A stretch of DNA of 64,000 bases, from assembly GCF_002924445.1 (NCBI RefSeq), contig NZ_PIGG01000076.1, positions 62,001 to 126,000 on the forward strand, written 5' to 3'. Shown here piece after piece: positions 36,902 to 48,474 of the stretch. Numbering within the stretch: the stretch's first letter is position 1; every line of letters starts with the position of its first letter. Source of the DNA: Minwuia thermotolerans. Lineage in GTDB: Bacteria; Pseudomonadota; Alphaproteobacteria; Minwuiales; Minwuiaceae. Both the position numbers and the translations under genes were made by a program. The notes under the pieces are model-generated. The model ran no database searches and was not told the DNA's origin. It saw only the letters and a program-made list of their open reading frames with translations.

Positions 36902-39121
36902 ATGTCCGACCCCGGTTCCTCCCCCCGACTTGTTGCGTCCGGCCCGGCCCGCGTCAAGGTCTTGCTGCCGCTGCCGTTCGGGGAGCCCTATGACTATCTG
37001 GCCCCGGGGGACCGGGTTCCGCCGCCCGGCGCGGTGGTGCGCGTCCCCCTCGGTCCGCGCGAGGTGACCGGCGTCGTCTGGGACGAACCGGAGGGCGGCG
37101 ACGCTGCGCCGGTGGCCGCGGCGAAGCTGAAGCCGGTGCTGGAGATCCTGGACGGGCTGCCCGCCCTGGACGATGCCTTCCGCCGCTTTCTCACGGTCAC
37201 CGCGCGCTATTACATCCGGCCGCTGGGCGACGTGCTGTCGATGGTCACCCGCCGGCTGGGCCATGCCCGGCCGCCCCGGCCGGTCACCGTCTACCGCGCC
37301 ACCGGCGAGACGCCGAAGCGCATGACCCCGGCCCGCGAGCGCGTGCTGGAGGCCGCCAGCGGCGCGCCGCCCATGACGGCGAAGGATCTGGCCGAGATCG
37401 CCGGCGTCGGCCCCTCGGTGGTCAAGGGACTGGCCGAACAGGGCGCGCTGGAGGCCTTCGAGCGCGCGGCGGACCCGCCGCTGGCGCAGCCCGATCCGGC
37501 GGCGCGGCGGCCCGAACTCAACCCCGACCAGAAGCAGGCGGCGGACGCGCTGCGCCGGGCGGTGGGGCAGGGCTTCTCGGTCACCCTGCTGGAAGGCGTG
37601 ACCGGCGCCGGCAAGACCGAGGTCTATTGCGAGGCCGTGGCGGAGGCCCTGGCGGCGGGCCATCAGGTCCTGGTCCTGTTGCCGGAGATCGCGCTGACCC
37701 AGCAGATCGTCGGCCGCTTCGCCGAACGCTTCGGCGCGGCGCCCGTGCAGTGGCATTCGGGCCTCAGCGACCGGGACCGGCGGCTGGCCTACCGCCGCAT
37801 CGTCACCGGCGAGGCCCGGATCGCCGTCGGTGCGCGCTCGGCGCTCTATCTGCCCTTTCCCGATCTCGGCCTGATCGTCGTCGACGAGGAGCACGACACT
37901 TCCTACAAGCAGGAAGACGGGCTGCACTATCACGCCCGCGACATGGCGGTGCTCAGGGCCTCCATCCTGGAACGGCCTGCGGTGCTGGTCTCCGCCACGC
38001 CTTCGCTGGAGACGGTGAAGAACGTCCGCGACGGACGCTACGCCCATGTTCGCCTGCCGCAGCGCTACGGCGTCGCCGAACTGCCGGCGATCACGCTGGT
38101 CGATCTGCGCGAGGCGCGGCCGCCGCCCGGGCGCTGGATCTCGCCCCCGCTCGAGCAGGCGGTCCGCGAATCGCTGGAAGCGGGCGAGCAGGCGCTGCTG
38201 TTCCTGAACCGCCGGGGCTACGCGCCGCTGACGCTCTGCGACGCCTGCGGCTTCCGCCTGCAGTGCCCGCACTGCACCGCCTGGCTGGTCGAGCACCGCT
38301 ATCTCGGCCGGTTGCAGTGCCATCACTGCGGCTACGAAACCCGCAAGCCGAAGGAATGCCCGTCCTGTGGCGCGGAGGACCGGCTGAAGGCCTGCGGGCC
38401 GGGCGTGGAACGTCTGGCCGAGGAGGCGGCGGCGCTGTTTCCGGAGGCGCGGCTGGCGCTGATGACCTCGGATCTGGTGCGCGGGCCCGAACAGGCCGAA
38501 AAGCTGATCGAGGCGATGAACCGCGGTGAGGTCGACCTGATGATCGGCACCCAGATCGTCGCCAAGGGCCACAATTTCCCGGGGCTGACCACCGTCGGCG
38601 TGGTCGACGCCGATCTCGGCCTGGAGGGCGGCGATCTGCGCGCGGCCGAGCGCACGCATCAGCTTCTTCACCAGGTGGCGGGCCGCGCCGGGCGCGCGGA
38701 GAAGCCGGGGCGGGTGCTGGTGCAGACCCACCAGAGCGAATCGCCGGTCCTTCAGGCGCTGGCGCGCCACGACACGGACGCCTTCGTCGAGCGCGAACTC
38801 GATTCGCGCCGTGCGGCGGGGATGCCGCCCTTCGGCCGGCTGGTGGCCCTGGTGCTCTCGGCGCCGGAGCATGCCCAGGCGCGCGAGCTGGCGGCCATGC
38901 TGGCCCGCGCAGTGCCGGGGGCGGGCGACAGCGACATCCGCGTGCTGGGTCCCGCGCCGGCGCCGATCGCGGTGGTGCGCGGCCGCCATCGTTTCCGGTT
39001 CCTCGTCTCCAGCCGTTCCGGCCGGGCCCTGCAGCCCTATGTCCGCCAGTGGCTGAAGGACGTGAAGCTGCCCGCCGCCGCGCGTCTCGTCATCGACGTG
39101 GACCCCCACAGTTTCCTTTGA
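36902..39121 (+). CDS. priA: Primosomal replication protein PriA
   Basis: 739-aa superfamily 2 helicase that restarts stalled forks. Walker [12 protein letters not shown], Walker B VVDEEHD and the zinc-binding Cys pairs [13 protein letters not shown] and CHHCG...CPSCG are all present. The start ATG at 36902 is at the head of the priA-atp region. The 220-nt gap to atpH carries the likely ATPase promoter. Confidence 0.96.
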   Translation: MSDPGSSPRLVASGPARVKVLLPLPFGEPYDYLAPGDRVPPPGAVVRVPLGPREVTGVVWDEPEGGDAAPVAAAKLKPVLEILDGLPALDDAFRRFLTVTARYYIRPLGDVLSMVTRRLGHARPPRPVTVYRATGETPKRMTPARERVLEAASGAPPMTAKDLAEIAGVGPSVVKGLAEQGALEAFERAADPPLAQPDPAARRPELNPDQKQAADALRRAVGQGFSVTLLEGVTGAGKTEVYCEAVAEALAAGHQVLVLLPEIALTQQIVGRFAERFGAAPVQWHSGLSDRDRRLAYRRIVTGEARIAVGARSALYLPFPDLGLIVVDEEHDTSYKQEDGLHYHARDMAVLRASILERPAVLVSATPSLETVKNVRDGRYAHVRLPQRYGVAELPAITLVDLREARPPPGRWISPPLEQAVRESLEAGEQALLFLNRRGYAPLTLCDACGFRLQCPHCTAWLVEHRYLGRLQCHHCGYETRKPKECPSCGAEDRLKACGPGVERLAEEAAALFPEARLALMTSDLVRGPEQAEKLIEAMNRGEVDLMIGTQIVAKGHNFPGLTTVGVVDADLGLEGGDLRAAERTHQLLHQVAGRAGRAEKPGRVLVQTHQSESPVLQALARHDTDAFVERELDSRRAAGMPPFGRLVALVLSAPEHAQARELAAMLARAVPGAGDSDIRVLGPAPAPIAVVRGRHRFRFLVSSRSGRALQPYVRQWLKDVKLPAAARLVIDVDPHSFL

Positions 39122-39341
39122 TTTCCGGGACCTGGCGGCCCCCGGCGGCGCAATGGACACAATGCCGCAATGGGGGGGATTGCCGTTCTGAAAGAGCGCA
39201 TGCTAGAAGCCGCCGGGTTGCACGCGATGCAGGGGGCACCGCGCTGTGACCGCTTTGTCTGAGCGTTGGAGGCCCGGCTGTTCCCGAAGCGAAGACGCTA
39301 GAGAACGTCGGGCAGGGCACTCACCTTCGGGGACGGATTTC

Positions 39342-39902
39342 TTGGCTGCCGATAAATCGATTACAGCCGGCATCGCCGGACGATACGCGACGGCTCTGTT
39401 CGATCTCGCGGAAGAACAGAATGCGCTGGACGACGTACAGCGCGACCTGCAGACGATCTCGAGCCTTCTCGAAGAGAGCGCGGATCTGGTGAAAGTGGTG
39501 CGATCGCCCGTCATCAGCCGTCAGGATCAGGCCAGCGCGATGGACGCCGTTCTCGAGGCCGCCGGCGTCGGCCGGACGGTCAAGAACTTCGTCGGCGTGG
39601 TGGCGCAGAACCGGCGGCTGTTCGCACTGCCGGGAATGATCCGCGCCTACAACGAGCTTCTGGCCCAGCATCGGGGCGAGGTTTCGGCCTCGGTCACCTC
39701 GGCCCGGCCGCTGAGCGAGGCGCAGCGCCAGAAGCTGTCCGACACGCTGAAGCAGGCGGTGGGACGGGACGTCAACATTGAAACCAGCGTGGACGAGGGG
39801 CTGCTCGGCGGCATGGTCGTCCGGGTCGGCTCCCGCATGGTCGACTACTCGCTGGCCACGAAACTCAACAGTCTACGGTTGTCGATGAAAGGGGTTGGAT
39901 GA
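39342..39902 (+). CDS. atpH: F-type ATP synthase subunit delta
   Basis: 186 aa joining F1 and Fo stalks. The TTG at 39342 (TTGGCTGCCGATAAATCG) is preceded by CGGGGACGG, and the resulting length is typical; an in-frame GTG at 39246 adds a non-conserved 32-residue leader. Family blocks are [17 protein letters not shown]-like near the start and [20 protein letters not shown] near the end. Stop overlaps atpA start. Confidence 0.94.
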   Translation: MAADKSITAGIAGRYATALFDLAEEQNALDDVQRDLQTISSLLEESADLVKVVRSPVISRQDQASAMDAVLEAAGVGRTVKNFVGVVAQNRRLFALPGMIRAYNELLAQHRGEVSASVTSARPLSEAQRQKLSDTLKQAVGRDVNIETSVDEGLLGGMVVRVGSRMVDYSLATKLNSLRLSMKGVG

Positions 39903-41434
39903 TGGACGTCCGCGCCGCAGAAATATCCGACATTCTCAAAGAGCAGATCGCGAACTTCGGCTCCGAAGCCGATGTTTCCGAGGTCGGCCAGGTGCTCTCC
40001 GTCGGTGACGGCATCGCCCGCATCTACGGCCTCGACAAGGTCCAGGCCGGCGAGATGGTCGAGTTCCCGAACGGCATCAAGGGCATGGCGCTCAACCTCG
40101 AGAGCGACAATGTCGGCGTCGTGATCTTCGGTTCCGACCGGGCGATCAAGGAAGGCGATACCGTCAAGCGCCTCGGCACCATCGTCGACGTACCCGTGGG
40201 CAGGGGCCTGCTGGGGCGCGTGGTCGACGGCCTGGGCAATCCCATCGACGGCAAGGGCCCGATCGAGGGCGCGGAGCGCAAGCGCGTCGAGGTCAAGGCG
40301 CCGGGCATCATTCCGCGCAAGTCAGTGCATGAACCGATGCAGACGGGCCTGAAGGCGCTGGACGCCCTGGTCCCCGTCGGCCGCGGCCAGCGCGAACTGA
40401 TCATCGGCGACCGCCAGACCGGCAAGACCGCCGTCGCCATCGACACCTTCATCAACCAGAAGAACATCAACGCTTCCGACGACGAATCGAAGAAGCTCTA
40501 CTGCATCTACGTCGCCGTGGGCCAGAAGCGCTCCACCGTGGCGCAGGTCGTCAAGCAGCTGGAGGACAACGGCGCGATGGAGTACTCCATCGTGGTCGCC
40601 GCCACCGCCTCCGAGCCGGCGCCGCTGCAGTTCCTGGCGCCCTATACCGGCTGCACCATGGGCGAGTACTTCCGCGACAACGGCATGCACGCCGTGATCG
40701 TCTACGACGACCTGTCCAAGCAGGCCGTGGCCTATCGCCAGATGTCCCTGCTGCTCCGCCGCCCGCCGGGCCGCGAGGCCTATCCGGGCGACGTCTTCTA
40801 CCTGCACAGCCGCCTGCTGGAGCGCGCCGCGAAGATGAGCGATGCGCACGGCGCGGGTTCCCTGACGGCGCTGCCGATCATCGAGACCCAGGCGGGCGAT
40901 GTGTCGGCCTTCATCCCGACCAACGTCATCTCAATCACCGACGGCCAGATCTTCCTGGAGACGGACCTGTTCTACCAGGGCGTCCGGCCGGCCATCAACG
41001 TCGGCCTGTCCGTGTCCCGCGTGGGCTCTGCGGCGCAGACCAAGGCGATGAAGAAGGTCTCGGGCTCGATCAAGCTGGAGCTGGCGCAGTACCGCGAAAT
41101 GGCGGCGTTCGCGCAGTTCGGTTCCGACCTCGACGCCTCGACCCAGCGTCTGCTGAATCGCGGTGCGCGGCTGACGGAACTGCTGAAGCAGGACCAGTTC
41201 TCGCCGATGACGGTCGCCGAGCAGGCCGTGTCCATCTTCTCGGGCGTGAACGGCTATCTGGACGGCATCCCGGTCGACAAGGTGACGGATTTCGAGCAGT
41301 CGTTCCTCAACGAGATGCACGCCAGGCATCAGGACGTGCTCGACACGATCCAGAACACCGGCGAGCTCTCCGACGAGACCCAGGAGAAACTGAAGTCCAT
41401 CCTGGATGATTTCGCCAAGACCTTCGCCGCCTGA
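39902..41434 (+). CDS. atpA: F-type ATP synthase subunit alpha
   Basis: About 510-aa regulatory nucleotide-binding subunit of F1. The P-loop is [28 protein letters not shown] is the standard start. An ATG 3 nt upstream (39899) is an alternative; the one at 39902 has better spacing to [27 protein letters not shown] includes the arginine finger segment. Confidence 0.98.
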   Translation: MDVRAAEISDILKEQIANFGSEADVSEVGQVLSVGDGIARIYGLDKVQAGEMVEFPNGIKGMALNLESDNVGVVIFGSDRAIKEGDTVKRLGTIVDVPVGRGLLGRVVDGLGNPIDGKGPIEGAERKRVEVKAPGIIPRKSVHEPMQTGLKALDALVPVGRGQRELIIGDRQTGKTAVAIDTFINQKNINASDDESKKLYCIYVAVGQKRSTVAQVVKQLEDNGAMEYSIVVAATASEPAPLQFLAPYTGCTMGEYFRDNGMHAVIVYDDLSKQAVAYRQMSLLLRRPPGREAYPGDVFYLHSRLLERAAKMSDAHGAGSLTALPIIETQAGDVSAFIPTNVISITDGQIFLETDLFYQGVRPAINVGLSVSRVGSAAQTKAMKKVSGSIKLELAQYREMAAFAQFGSDLDASTQRLLNRGARLTELLKQDQFSPMTVAEQAVSIFSGVNGYLDGIPVDKVTDFEQSFLNEMHARHQDVLDTIQNTGELSDETQEKLKSILDDFAKTFAA

Positions 41435-41459
41435 ACAGTAAAGCCGGAGCGACAAGCCC

Positions 41460-42341
41460 ATGGCCAATCTGAAAGCGCTGCGCGGCCGCATCACGTCGGT
41501 CAAGTCGACGCAGAAGATCACCAAGGCGATGAACATGGTCGCCGCGGCGAAGCTGCGCCGCGCGCAGGACTCGGTCGAAGCCTCCCGGCCCTATGCCGAG
41601 CGGATGGAGCGTGTCATCGGCACGCTCGCCTCCGGCATGGAGGGCCGCGACGACGCCCCGCCGCTGCTGGCGGGCTCGGGCGCCGACCAGCGTCACCTGA
41701 TCGTCGTGGCCACCGCCGAACGCGGTCTCTGCGGCGGCTTCAACGCCAACATCGCCAAGCGCGCCCGCGCCAAGATCGCCGAGCTCGAAGTGGCCGGCAA
41801 GGAGGTGCAGATCCTCTGCGTGGGCCGCAAGGGCCGCGACGCGCTGCGCCGCATGCACGGCCGGAAGATCATCGACACGATCGAACTCGCGGGCGTGCGC
41901 AATGTCGGCTTCGAGCACGCCAGCCCCATCGGCCAGCGCCTGCTGAAAATGTTCGAGAACGGCGAGTTCGACGTCTGCCACCTGATCTTCTCGAAGTTCG
42001 TCTCCGTGCTGACGCAGGAGCCGACGGTGCTGCGGCTCATCCCCGCCCAGGTTTCCGGCGATGTCGAGCCGCCCGACCTCGAAGGCGCGGTCTACACCTA
42101 CGAGCCCGACGAGGACCAGATCCTGCGCGAGCTGCTGCCGCGCAACATCTCGGTGCAGATCTTCCGCGGTCTGCTGGAGAACGCGGCCTCCGAACAGGGC
42201 GCGCGGATGACTGCGATGGACAACGCCACGCGCAATGCGGGCGACATGATCGACAGGCTGACGCTGGAGTACAACCGTCAGCGCCAGGCGGCGATCACGA
42301 ACGAGCTTATTGAAATCATCTCCGGCGCCGAGGCGCTGTAG
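41460..42341 (+). CDS. atpG: F-type ATP synthase subunit gamma
   Basis: 293-aa central rotor shaft. MANLKALRGRITSVKSTQKI starts the N-terminal helix and AMDNATRNAGDMIDRLTLEY the C-terminal helix that turns inside the alpha/beta ring. ATAERGLCGGFNANI is conserved. Lies 25 nt after atpA. Confidence 0.98.
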   Translation: MANLKALRGRITSVKSTQKITKAMNMVAAAKLRRAQDSVEASRPYAERMERVIGTLASGMEGRDDAPPLLAGSGADQRHLIVVATAERGLCGGFNANIAKRARAKIAELEVAGKEVQILCVGRKGRDALRRMHGRKIIDTIELAGVRNVGFEHASPIGQRLLKMFENGEFDVCHLIFSKFVSVLTQEPTVLRLIPAQVSGDVEPPDLEGAVYTYEPDEDQILRELLPRNISVQIFRGLLENAASEQGARMTAMDNATRNAGDMIDRLTLEYNRQRQAAITNELIEIISGAEAL

Positions 42342-42355
42342 CGGGTAAGGGTTAG

Positions 42356-43816
<1,461 letters not shown>

Positions 43817-43871
43817 GACAGAGGTCCTGCCCGTGCAGCGTCCGTCGCCATCCGATCAGGGAGCGTAGACA

Positions 43872-44303
43872 GTGGCCGACAAGATCAACTTCGAGCTGGT
43901 TTCGCCCGAGCGGCTGCTCGCCACGGTCGAGGCCGAGATGGTGGTGGTGCCCGGCACCGAGGGCAATTTCGCCGTGATGCCGGGGCACATGCCGCTGGTC
44001 TCCACCCTGCGCCCCGGCGCGCTGGAGATCTACGAGAACGACGGCGCGGCGCCTTCCGCCCGCTATTTCGTCGCGGGCGGCTTTGCCGAAGTGGCGCTGG
44101 ACAGCTTCACCGTCCTGGCCGAAACGGCGATCCCGCTGGCCGATCTCAGCCGCGATCATCTGGATCAGGAAATCCGGAACGCGCGCGAGGATCTGGAGGA
44201 CGCCGGCGACGACGAGGAGAAGCGTACGGCGATCGAGGAGAAGCTGTCGCAGCTCGAGGACATCAAGGGTGTCCTCGGCAGCGACACGACCATGATCCCC
44301 TGA
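43872..44303 (+). CDS. atpC: F-type ATP synthase subunit epsilon
   Basis: 143-aa epsilon subunit at the foot of the rotor. It opens with KINFELVSPERLLATVEAEM and has VVPGTEGNFAVMPGHMPLVS. The start is a GTG at 43872 with GGGAG upstream. The C-terminal helical part is rich in Glu (EDAGDDEEKRTAIEEKL). Last gene of the atp run; a terminator follows. Confidence 0.95.
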   Translation: MADKINFELVSPERLLATVEAEMVVVPGTEGNFAVMPGHMPLVSTLRPGALEIYENDGAAPSARYFVAGGFAEVALDSFTVLAETAIPLADLSRDHLDQEIRNAREDLEDAGDDEEKRTAIEEKLSQLEDIKGVLGSDTTMIP

Positions 44304-44329
44304 CGCTCCGCGTCTTCTGCAACCGATCC

Positions 44330-44364
44330 GGGGTCCGGCGTTCGCGCCGGGCCCCTTTTCGTTT
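44330..44364 (+). terminator. Rho-independent terminator of the atp operon
   Basis: Stem GGGGTCCGGCG and CGCCGGGCCCC (11 bp with one G-U pair), TTCG tetraloop, then TTTTCGTTT. It is placed 27 nt after the atpC stop. Confidence 0.9.
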
Positions 44365-44381
44365 CGGCCCCGGCCGGTCGG

Positions 44382-44525
44382 TCAGGCGAGACCGATCAGC
44401 GTCACTGCGCCGACGATGATCAGATAGGCGGCGACGATGTAGTTGAGCAGCCTGGGCGCGATCAGGATGGCGATGCCGCCGATCAGGGCGATCAGACCTT
44501 CGACAAGCGTGGGCGAGATGTACAT
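44382..44525 (-). CDS. DUF3096-like small membrane protein
   Basis: 47-aa hydrophobic peptide, MYISPTLVEGLIALIGGIAI and onward, with two membrane segments joined by a short loop (APRLLN). GGGGGAAT precedes the ATG at 44525 on the minus strand. Size and the ALIGGIAILI..PRLLNYIVAAYLI pattern fit DUF3096. It reads towards the atp terminator, with a gap to cobT. Confidence 0.8.
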   Translation of the reverse strand: MYISPTLVEGLIALIGGIAILIAPRLLNYIVAAYLIIVGAVTLIGLA

Positions 44526-44616
44526 GGCGGATTCCCCCGTTCTCGTTCTTCGACAGACGTGTCGGGGGGATATGGGGCCGCAGGAGCCGAAGCGCAAAGC
44601 GCGCGTCGGCGCGGCC

Positions 44617-46500
44617 TCAGGAAACCAGCGCGCCCGTGGTCCTGCGCCGGCGGCGGGGCTGCGGGCTGGCGGCCCCCGTGTCGTCGTCGAACAGCTCCGC
44701 CAGCTTCTCCATCATCGCGCCGCCGAGCTGCTCGGCGTCGACGATGGTGACGGCCCGGCGGTAGTAACGGGTCACGTCGTGGCCGATGCCAATGGCGATC
44801 AGTTCGACCGGCGAGTTCTTCTCGATCCATTCGATGCTCTGGCGCAGGTGGCGGTCGAGATAGTTGCCTGCGTTCACCGAAAGCGTGGAATCGTCGACCG
44901 GGGCGCCGTCGGAGATGACCATCAGGATGCGGCGCTGCTCCGGCCGCGCCATCAGGCGGTCATGCGCCCAGCCGAGCGCCTCGCCGTCGATGTTCTCCTT
45001 CAGCAGCCCCTCGCGCAGCATCAGGCCGAGGTTCTTGCGTGCGCGGCGCATGGGCGCGTCGGCCGGCTTGTAGACGATGTGGCGCAGGTCGTTCAGCCGG
45101 CCCGGGTTGGGCGGCTTGCCCGCGGCCAGCCAGGCCTCCCGCGACTGGCCGCCCTTCCAGGCGCGCGTGGTGAAGCCCAGGATCTCGACCTTCACCGCGC
45201 AGCGCTCCAGCGTGCGCGCCAGGATGTCGCCGCACATGGCCGCTACCGTGATCGGGCGGCCGCGCATGGAGCCGGAATTGTCGATCAGCAGCGTCACCAC
45301 CGTGTCGCGGAAATCCATGTCCCGCTCCATCTTGTAGCTGAGCGGCAGGACCGGGTTGGCGACCACGCGGGCCAGCCGCGAGGTGTCGAGATAGCCGTCC
45401 TCCAGGTCGAACTCCCAGGAGCGGTTCTGCTTCGCCATCAGGCGGCGCTGCAGCCGGTTGGCCAGCTTGGCGACCACTGTCTGCAGGCTGTGGAGCTGCT
45501 GGTCGAGCTGGCCGCGCAGACGGCTGAGTTCCTCGGCGTCGCAGAGGTCGGTGGCCTCGATCACCTCATCGAAGGCGGTGGTGAAGGGGCGGTACTGCTT
45601 GCGCTCGGGATCGTTGGCGAAATCGTCCGGGTAGACCGGGCGCTTGCCCTTGCCGGCCTCCTCGCCGTCGCCCTCCATCTCGTCCTCGCCGGCGGCCTGG
45701 ACCTGCTCGCCCTGCTCGTCGGCGCCCTCATCGCCGTCGCCCTGCTCGGCGGACTGGGGCTCGGAGGCCTGATCGCTGCCCTCTTCGCTTTCCTGCTCCG
45801 ACTGCTGCTGCTGTTCGCTGTTGTCCTCTTCGGAGTCCTGATCGTCCTCCTCGCCCTCGGCCGGTTCGTCCTCCATGTAGCCGAGATCGCGGATCAGCTG
45901 CCGCGCGGCCCTGGCGAAGCCTTCCTGGTCGTCGAGATTGTCGAGGAGTTCCGAGACGTCGCCGCCGGCCTTCTCCATCAGCTCGTCGCGCCACAGGTCG
46001 AGCACGTTGCGCGCGTCGTCGGGCAGGGGCTGGACGCCCAGCGCCTCGCGCAGCATGAAGCCGACCGCCTCGGAGAGCGGGGCCTCCGACTGGTCGCGCA
46101 GACGGCCGTAGCCGCGCACGCGGCAGCGCTCCTCCAGCGCGGCGTTCAGGTTCTCCGCCACGCCCGACATGCGTTTCGCGCCGATCGCCTCGACGCGGGC
46201 CTGCTCGATGCTCTCGTAGATCGCGCGCGCGGTGCCGCCCTGGGGCAGGTTCCGCCGATGCACCTTGGCGTCGTGATGCTTCAGCTTCAGCGCGAAGGCG
46301 TCGGCGGCGCCGCGGATCTGGGCCAGCTCGGCCTTTTCCATGCGGCGGCTGGGCACGGGCAGGCGCACGCGTTTGCCCCGGAGGGCGGGCGTCTCCGGAC
46401 CATAGGTGACCTCCGCGTCCCGCTCCTCGGCGACGGCGCGCAGCGCGGCGGCGACGGCGCGCTTGAACGGTTCGGTCGGTGGTTCCTTGCCCTTGCTCAA
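44617..46500 (-). CDS. cobT: Aerobic cobaltochelatase subunit CobT
   Basis: 627-aa subunit of the ATP-dependent CobNST chelatase, which inserts cobalt into hydrogenobyrinate diamide in aerobic B12 synthesis. A long acidic, Gln/Glu-rich linker (about residues 215-275) divides it from a C-terminal von Willebrand A domain whose MIDAS site is LIDNSGSM. Starts 7 nt after cobS. The large CobN subunit is not in this window. Confidence 0.95.
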   Translation of the reverse strand: MSKGKEPPTEPFKRAVAAALRAVAEERDAEVTYGPETPALRGKRVRLPVPSRRMEKAELAQIRGAADAFALKLKHHDAKVHRRNLPQGGTARAIYESIEQARVEAIGAKRMSGVAENLNAALEERCRVRGYGRLRDQSEAPLSEAVGFMLREALGVQPLPDDARNVLDLWRDELMEKAGGDVSELLDNLDDQEGFARAARQLIRDLGYMEDEPAEGEEDDQDSEEDNSEQQQQSEQESEEGSDQASEPQSAEQGDGDEGADEQGEQVQAAGEDEMEGDGEEAGKGKRPVYPDDFANDPERKQYRPFTTAFDEVIEATDLCDAEELSRLRGQLDQQLHSLQTVVAKLANRLQRRLMAKQNRSWEFDLEDGYLDTSRLARVVANPVLPLSYKMERDMDFRDTVVTLLIDNSGSMRGRPITVAAMCGDILARTLERCAVKVEILGFTTRAWKGGQSREAWLAAGKPPNPGRLNDLRHIVYKPADAPMRRARKNLGLMLREGLLKENIDGEALGWAHDRLMARPEQRRILMVISDGAPVDDSTLSVNAGNYLDRHLRQSIEWIEKNSPVELIAIGIGHDVTRYYRRAVTIVDAEQLGGAMMEKLAELFDDDTGAASPQPRRRRRTTGALVS

Positions 46501-46507
46501 GCCTGCC

Positions 46508-47512
46508 TCAGTTCACCGTGACGCTGGCGGCGGATTCCGGCAGGTCCTTGCCCATGCAGCGCTGGTAGTACTCGGCGACGATGGGGCGTTCCATCTCGTC
46601 GCACTTGTTGAGGAAGGTGACGCGGAAGGCGAAGCCGATATCGCCGAAGATCTCGGCGTTCTCCGCCCAGGTGATCACCGTGCGCGGCGACATGACCGTG
46701 GAGATGTCGCCGTTGACGAAGCCCGCACGGGTCAGGTCGGCGACGTTCACCATGGCGCTGATGGCCTTCTTGCCCTTGGCGGTGTCGTAGGCCGGCGCCT
46801 TGGCCAGCACGATGTCGCACTCGGCGTCGTGCTCCAGGTAGTTCAGCGTGGTGACGATGTTCCAGCGGTCCATCTGGCCCTGGTTGATCTGCTGGGTGCC
46901 GTGATAGAGGCCGGTGGTGTCGCCCAGTCCGATGGTGTTGGTGGTCGAGAACAGCCGGAAGCAGCTGTGCGGCTTCAGCACGCGGTTCTGGTCCAGCAGG
47001 GTCAGCTTGCCGTCATGCTCCAGTACGCGCTGGATCACGAACATCACGTCCGGCCGGCCGGCGTCGTACTCGTCGAACACCATGGCGACGGGGTTCTGCA
47101 GCGCCCAGGGCAGGATGCCGTCACGGAACTCGGTCACCTGCTGGCCGTCGCGCAGGACGATGGCGTCCTTGCCAACCAGGTCGATACGGCTGATGTGGCT
47201 GTCCAGGTTGACGCGCACGCAGGGCCAGTTCAGGCGCGCGGCAACCTGCTCCACATGGGTCGACTTCCCGGTGCCGTGGAAGCCCTGGATCATGACGCGG
47301 CGGTTGTATTTGAAGCCGGCCAGAATGGCCAGCGTGGTGTCATGGTCGAACAGGTAGGCGGGATCCATCTGCGGCACGCGGTCGGTGGACTCCGAGAACG
47401 CCGGCACTTCCATATCGCTATCGATTCCGAACGCCTGCCGCACGGAAACGGTCATGTCCGGGAGCCCCTTGGGCAGCGTCGGCAGGTCGGCGGCATAGTC
47501 GGTGGAGGTCAT
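46508..47512 (-). CDS. cobS: Aerobic cobaltochelatase subunit CobS
   Basis: 334-aa AAA+ ATPase of the cobalt chelatase. P-loop GFHGTGKST at 77-85; Walker [11 protein letters not shown]; the Arg-finger region follows. Likely co-transcribed with cobT and the upstream J-domain gene. Confidence 0.96.
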   Translation of the reverse strand: MTSTDYAADLPTLPKGLPDMTVSVRQAFGIDSDMEVPAFSESTDRVPQMDPAYLFDHDTTLAILAGFKYNRRVMIQGFHGTGKSTHVEQVAARLNWPCVRVNLDSHISRIDLVGKDAIVLRDGQQVTEFRDGILPWALQNPVAMVFDEYDAGRPDVMFVIQRVLEHDGKLTLLDQNRVLKPHSCFRLFSTTNTIGLGDTTGLYHGTQQINQGQMDRWNIVTTLNYLEHDAECDIVLAKAPAYDTAKGKKAISAMVNVADLTRAGFVNGDISTVMSPRTVITWAENAEIFGDIGFAFRVTFLNKCDEMERPIVAEYYQRCMGKDLPESAASVTVN

Positions 47513-47548
47513 GCGTAATCCCTGATCGTGGAACGGGAAGTAGGTCCG

Positions 47549-48118
47549 TCAGCCAAGACTGGCGCTCAGCACGCCATAGGCTTCGTTGATGTGCTTCAAC
47601 CGATCCTCATAGCCGCGATCGCCGCCATTGGCATCAGGATGAAAGCGTTTGGCGAGTTGCTTATAACGAAGCTTGACCTCACGCAAGTCGTCGGTCGGTT
47701 CGATCTGCAATACGTTGAACGCGCGGCGCTGCGCGGCCGTGAAGCGCTTCTCCGGATTCGGGCGTGGCTCCGGCGGCGTCTCCGGATGGTCGTAGAGGCC
47801 GAACGGGTCGCGCAGATCGTCCGGGTGGAAGCGGCGCGAGACGCGCTCGCCCAGCTTCCATGTCGGCCGGTGCGCCCAGTGAACGGACCGCTGGAAGTTC
47901 TCCACTTCCACCTCACTCATGCCGTCGAAGTAGTTCCAGGACTTGTTGTATTCGCGCACGTGGTCGAGGCAGAAATGGTGATAGCCGTCGGCCGGATTGC
48001 GCGATTTCGGCGCCCGGAAGGCGCCTTCGGCCTCGCAGTCGTCGCGGTCGCAGAACCGCTCGATGGGGCGGTTGCGTTCCGCGCTGGTCTGATATTTCTT
48101 GTTCCGGCCTCTCAGCAT
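47549..48118 (-). CDS. J-domain (DnaJ-like) protein
   Basis: 189 aa with a J domain at the C-terminus: KLRYKQLAKRFHPDANGGDRG includes the HPD tripeptide that activates Hsp70. The N-terminal half has Cys-His rich FCDRDDCEAEG..FRAPKSRNPADGYHHFCLDHVREYNKSWNYF spread over 40 residues, a possible metal site. This bolA / J-domain / cobS / cobT order is common in alphaproteobacteria. The ATG at 48118 is preferred; an upstream frame to 48199 overlaps the divergent bolA leader. Confidence 0.9.
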   Translation of the reverse strand: MLRGRNKKYQTSAERNRPIERFCDRDDCEAEGAFRAPKSRNPADGYHHFCLDHVREYNKSWNYFDGMSEVEVENFQRSVHWAHRPTWKLGERVSRRFHPDDLRDPFGLYDHPETPPEPRPNPEKRFTAAQRRAFNVLQIEPTDDLREVKLRYKQLAKRFHPDANGGDRGYEDRLKHINEAYGVLSASLG

Positions 48119-48197
48119 GCTGCGGAGTATGGTGGCGGCCGGAGCAACGAACAAGCTTGACAGGCGCGACAGACCGCGCCCCCGAAAAGGAAACGAC

Positions 48198-48470
48198 ATG
48201 ACCTATCGCGAGCGGATCGAGAGCAAGCTGAACGCGGCTTTCAGCCCTGCCGAACTGACGATCCGCGACGATTCCGAAAAGCACCGCGGACACGCCGGCT
48301 ACCGCCCGGAGGGCGAGACCCATTTTCACGTCCGCATCGTCTCGGCCGCCTTCGACGGTCAGAACCGCGTCGCCCGGCAGCGCGCCGTCTACCGCGCCCT
48401 GAAGGCGGAACTGGACGAGCGCGTGCATGCGCTCTCGCTGGAGACCCTGACTCCGGCGGAGGCGGCCTGA
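48198..48470 (+). CDS. BolA family protein
   Basis: 90-aa BolA/IbaG fold: SEKHRGHAGYRPEGETHFHV contains the invariant His that binds Fe-S with monothiol glutaredoxin, and VARQRAVYRAL the helix-turn-helix-like part. The ATG at 48198 follows AAAAGGAAACGAC. Divergent from the J-domain gene over 79 nt. Confidence 0.92.
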   Translation: MTYRERIESKLNAAFSPAELTIRDDSEKHRGHAGYRPEGETHFHVRIVSAAFDGQNRVARQRAVYRALKAELDERVHALSLETLTPAEAA

Positions 48471-48474
48471 CGGC

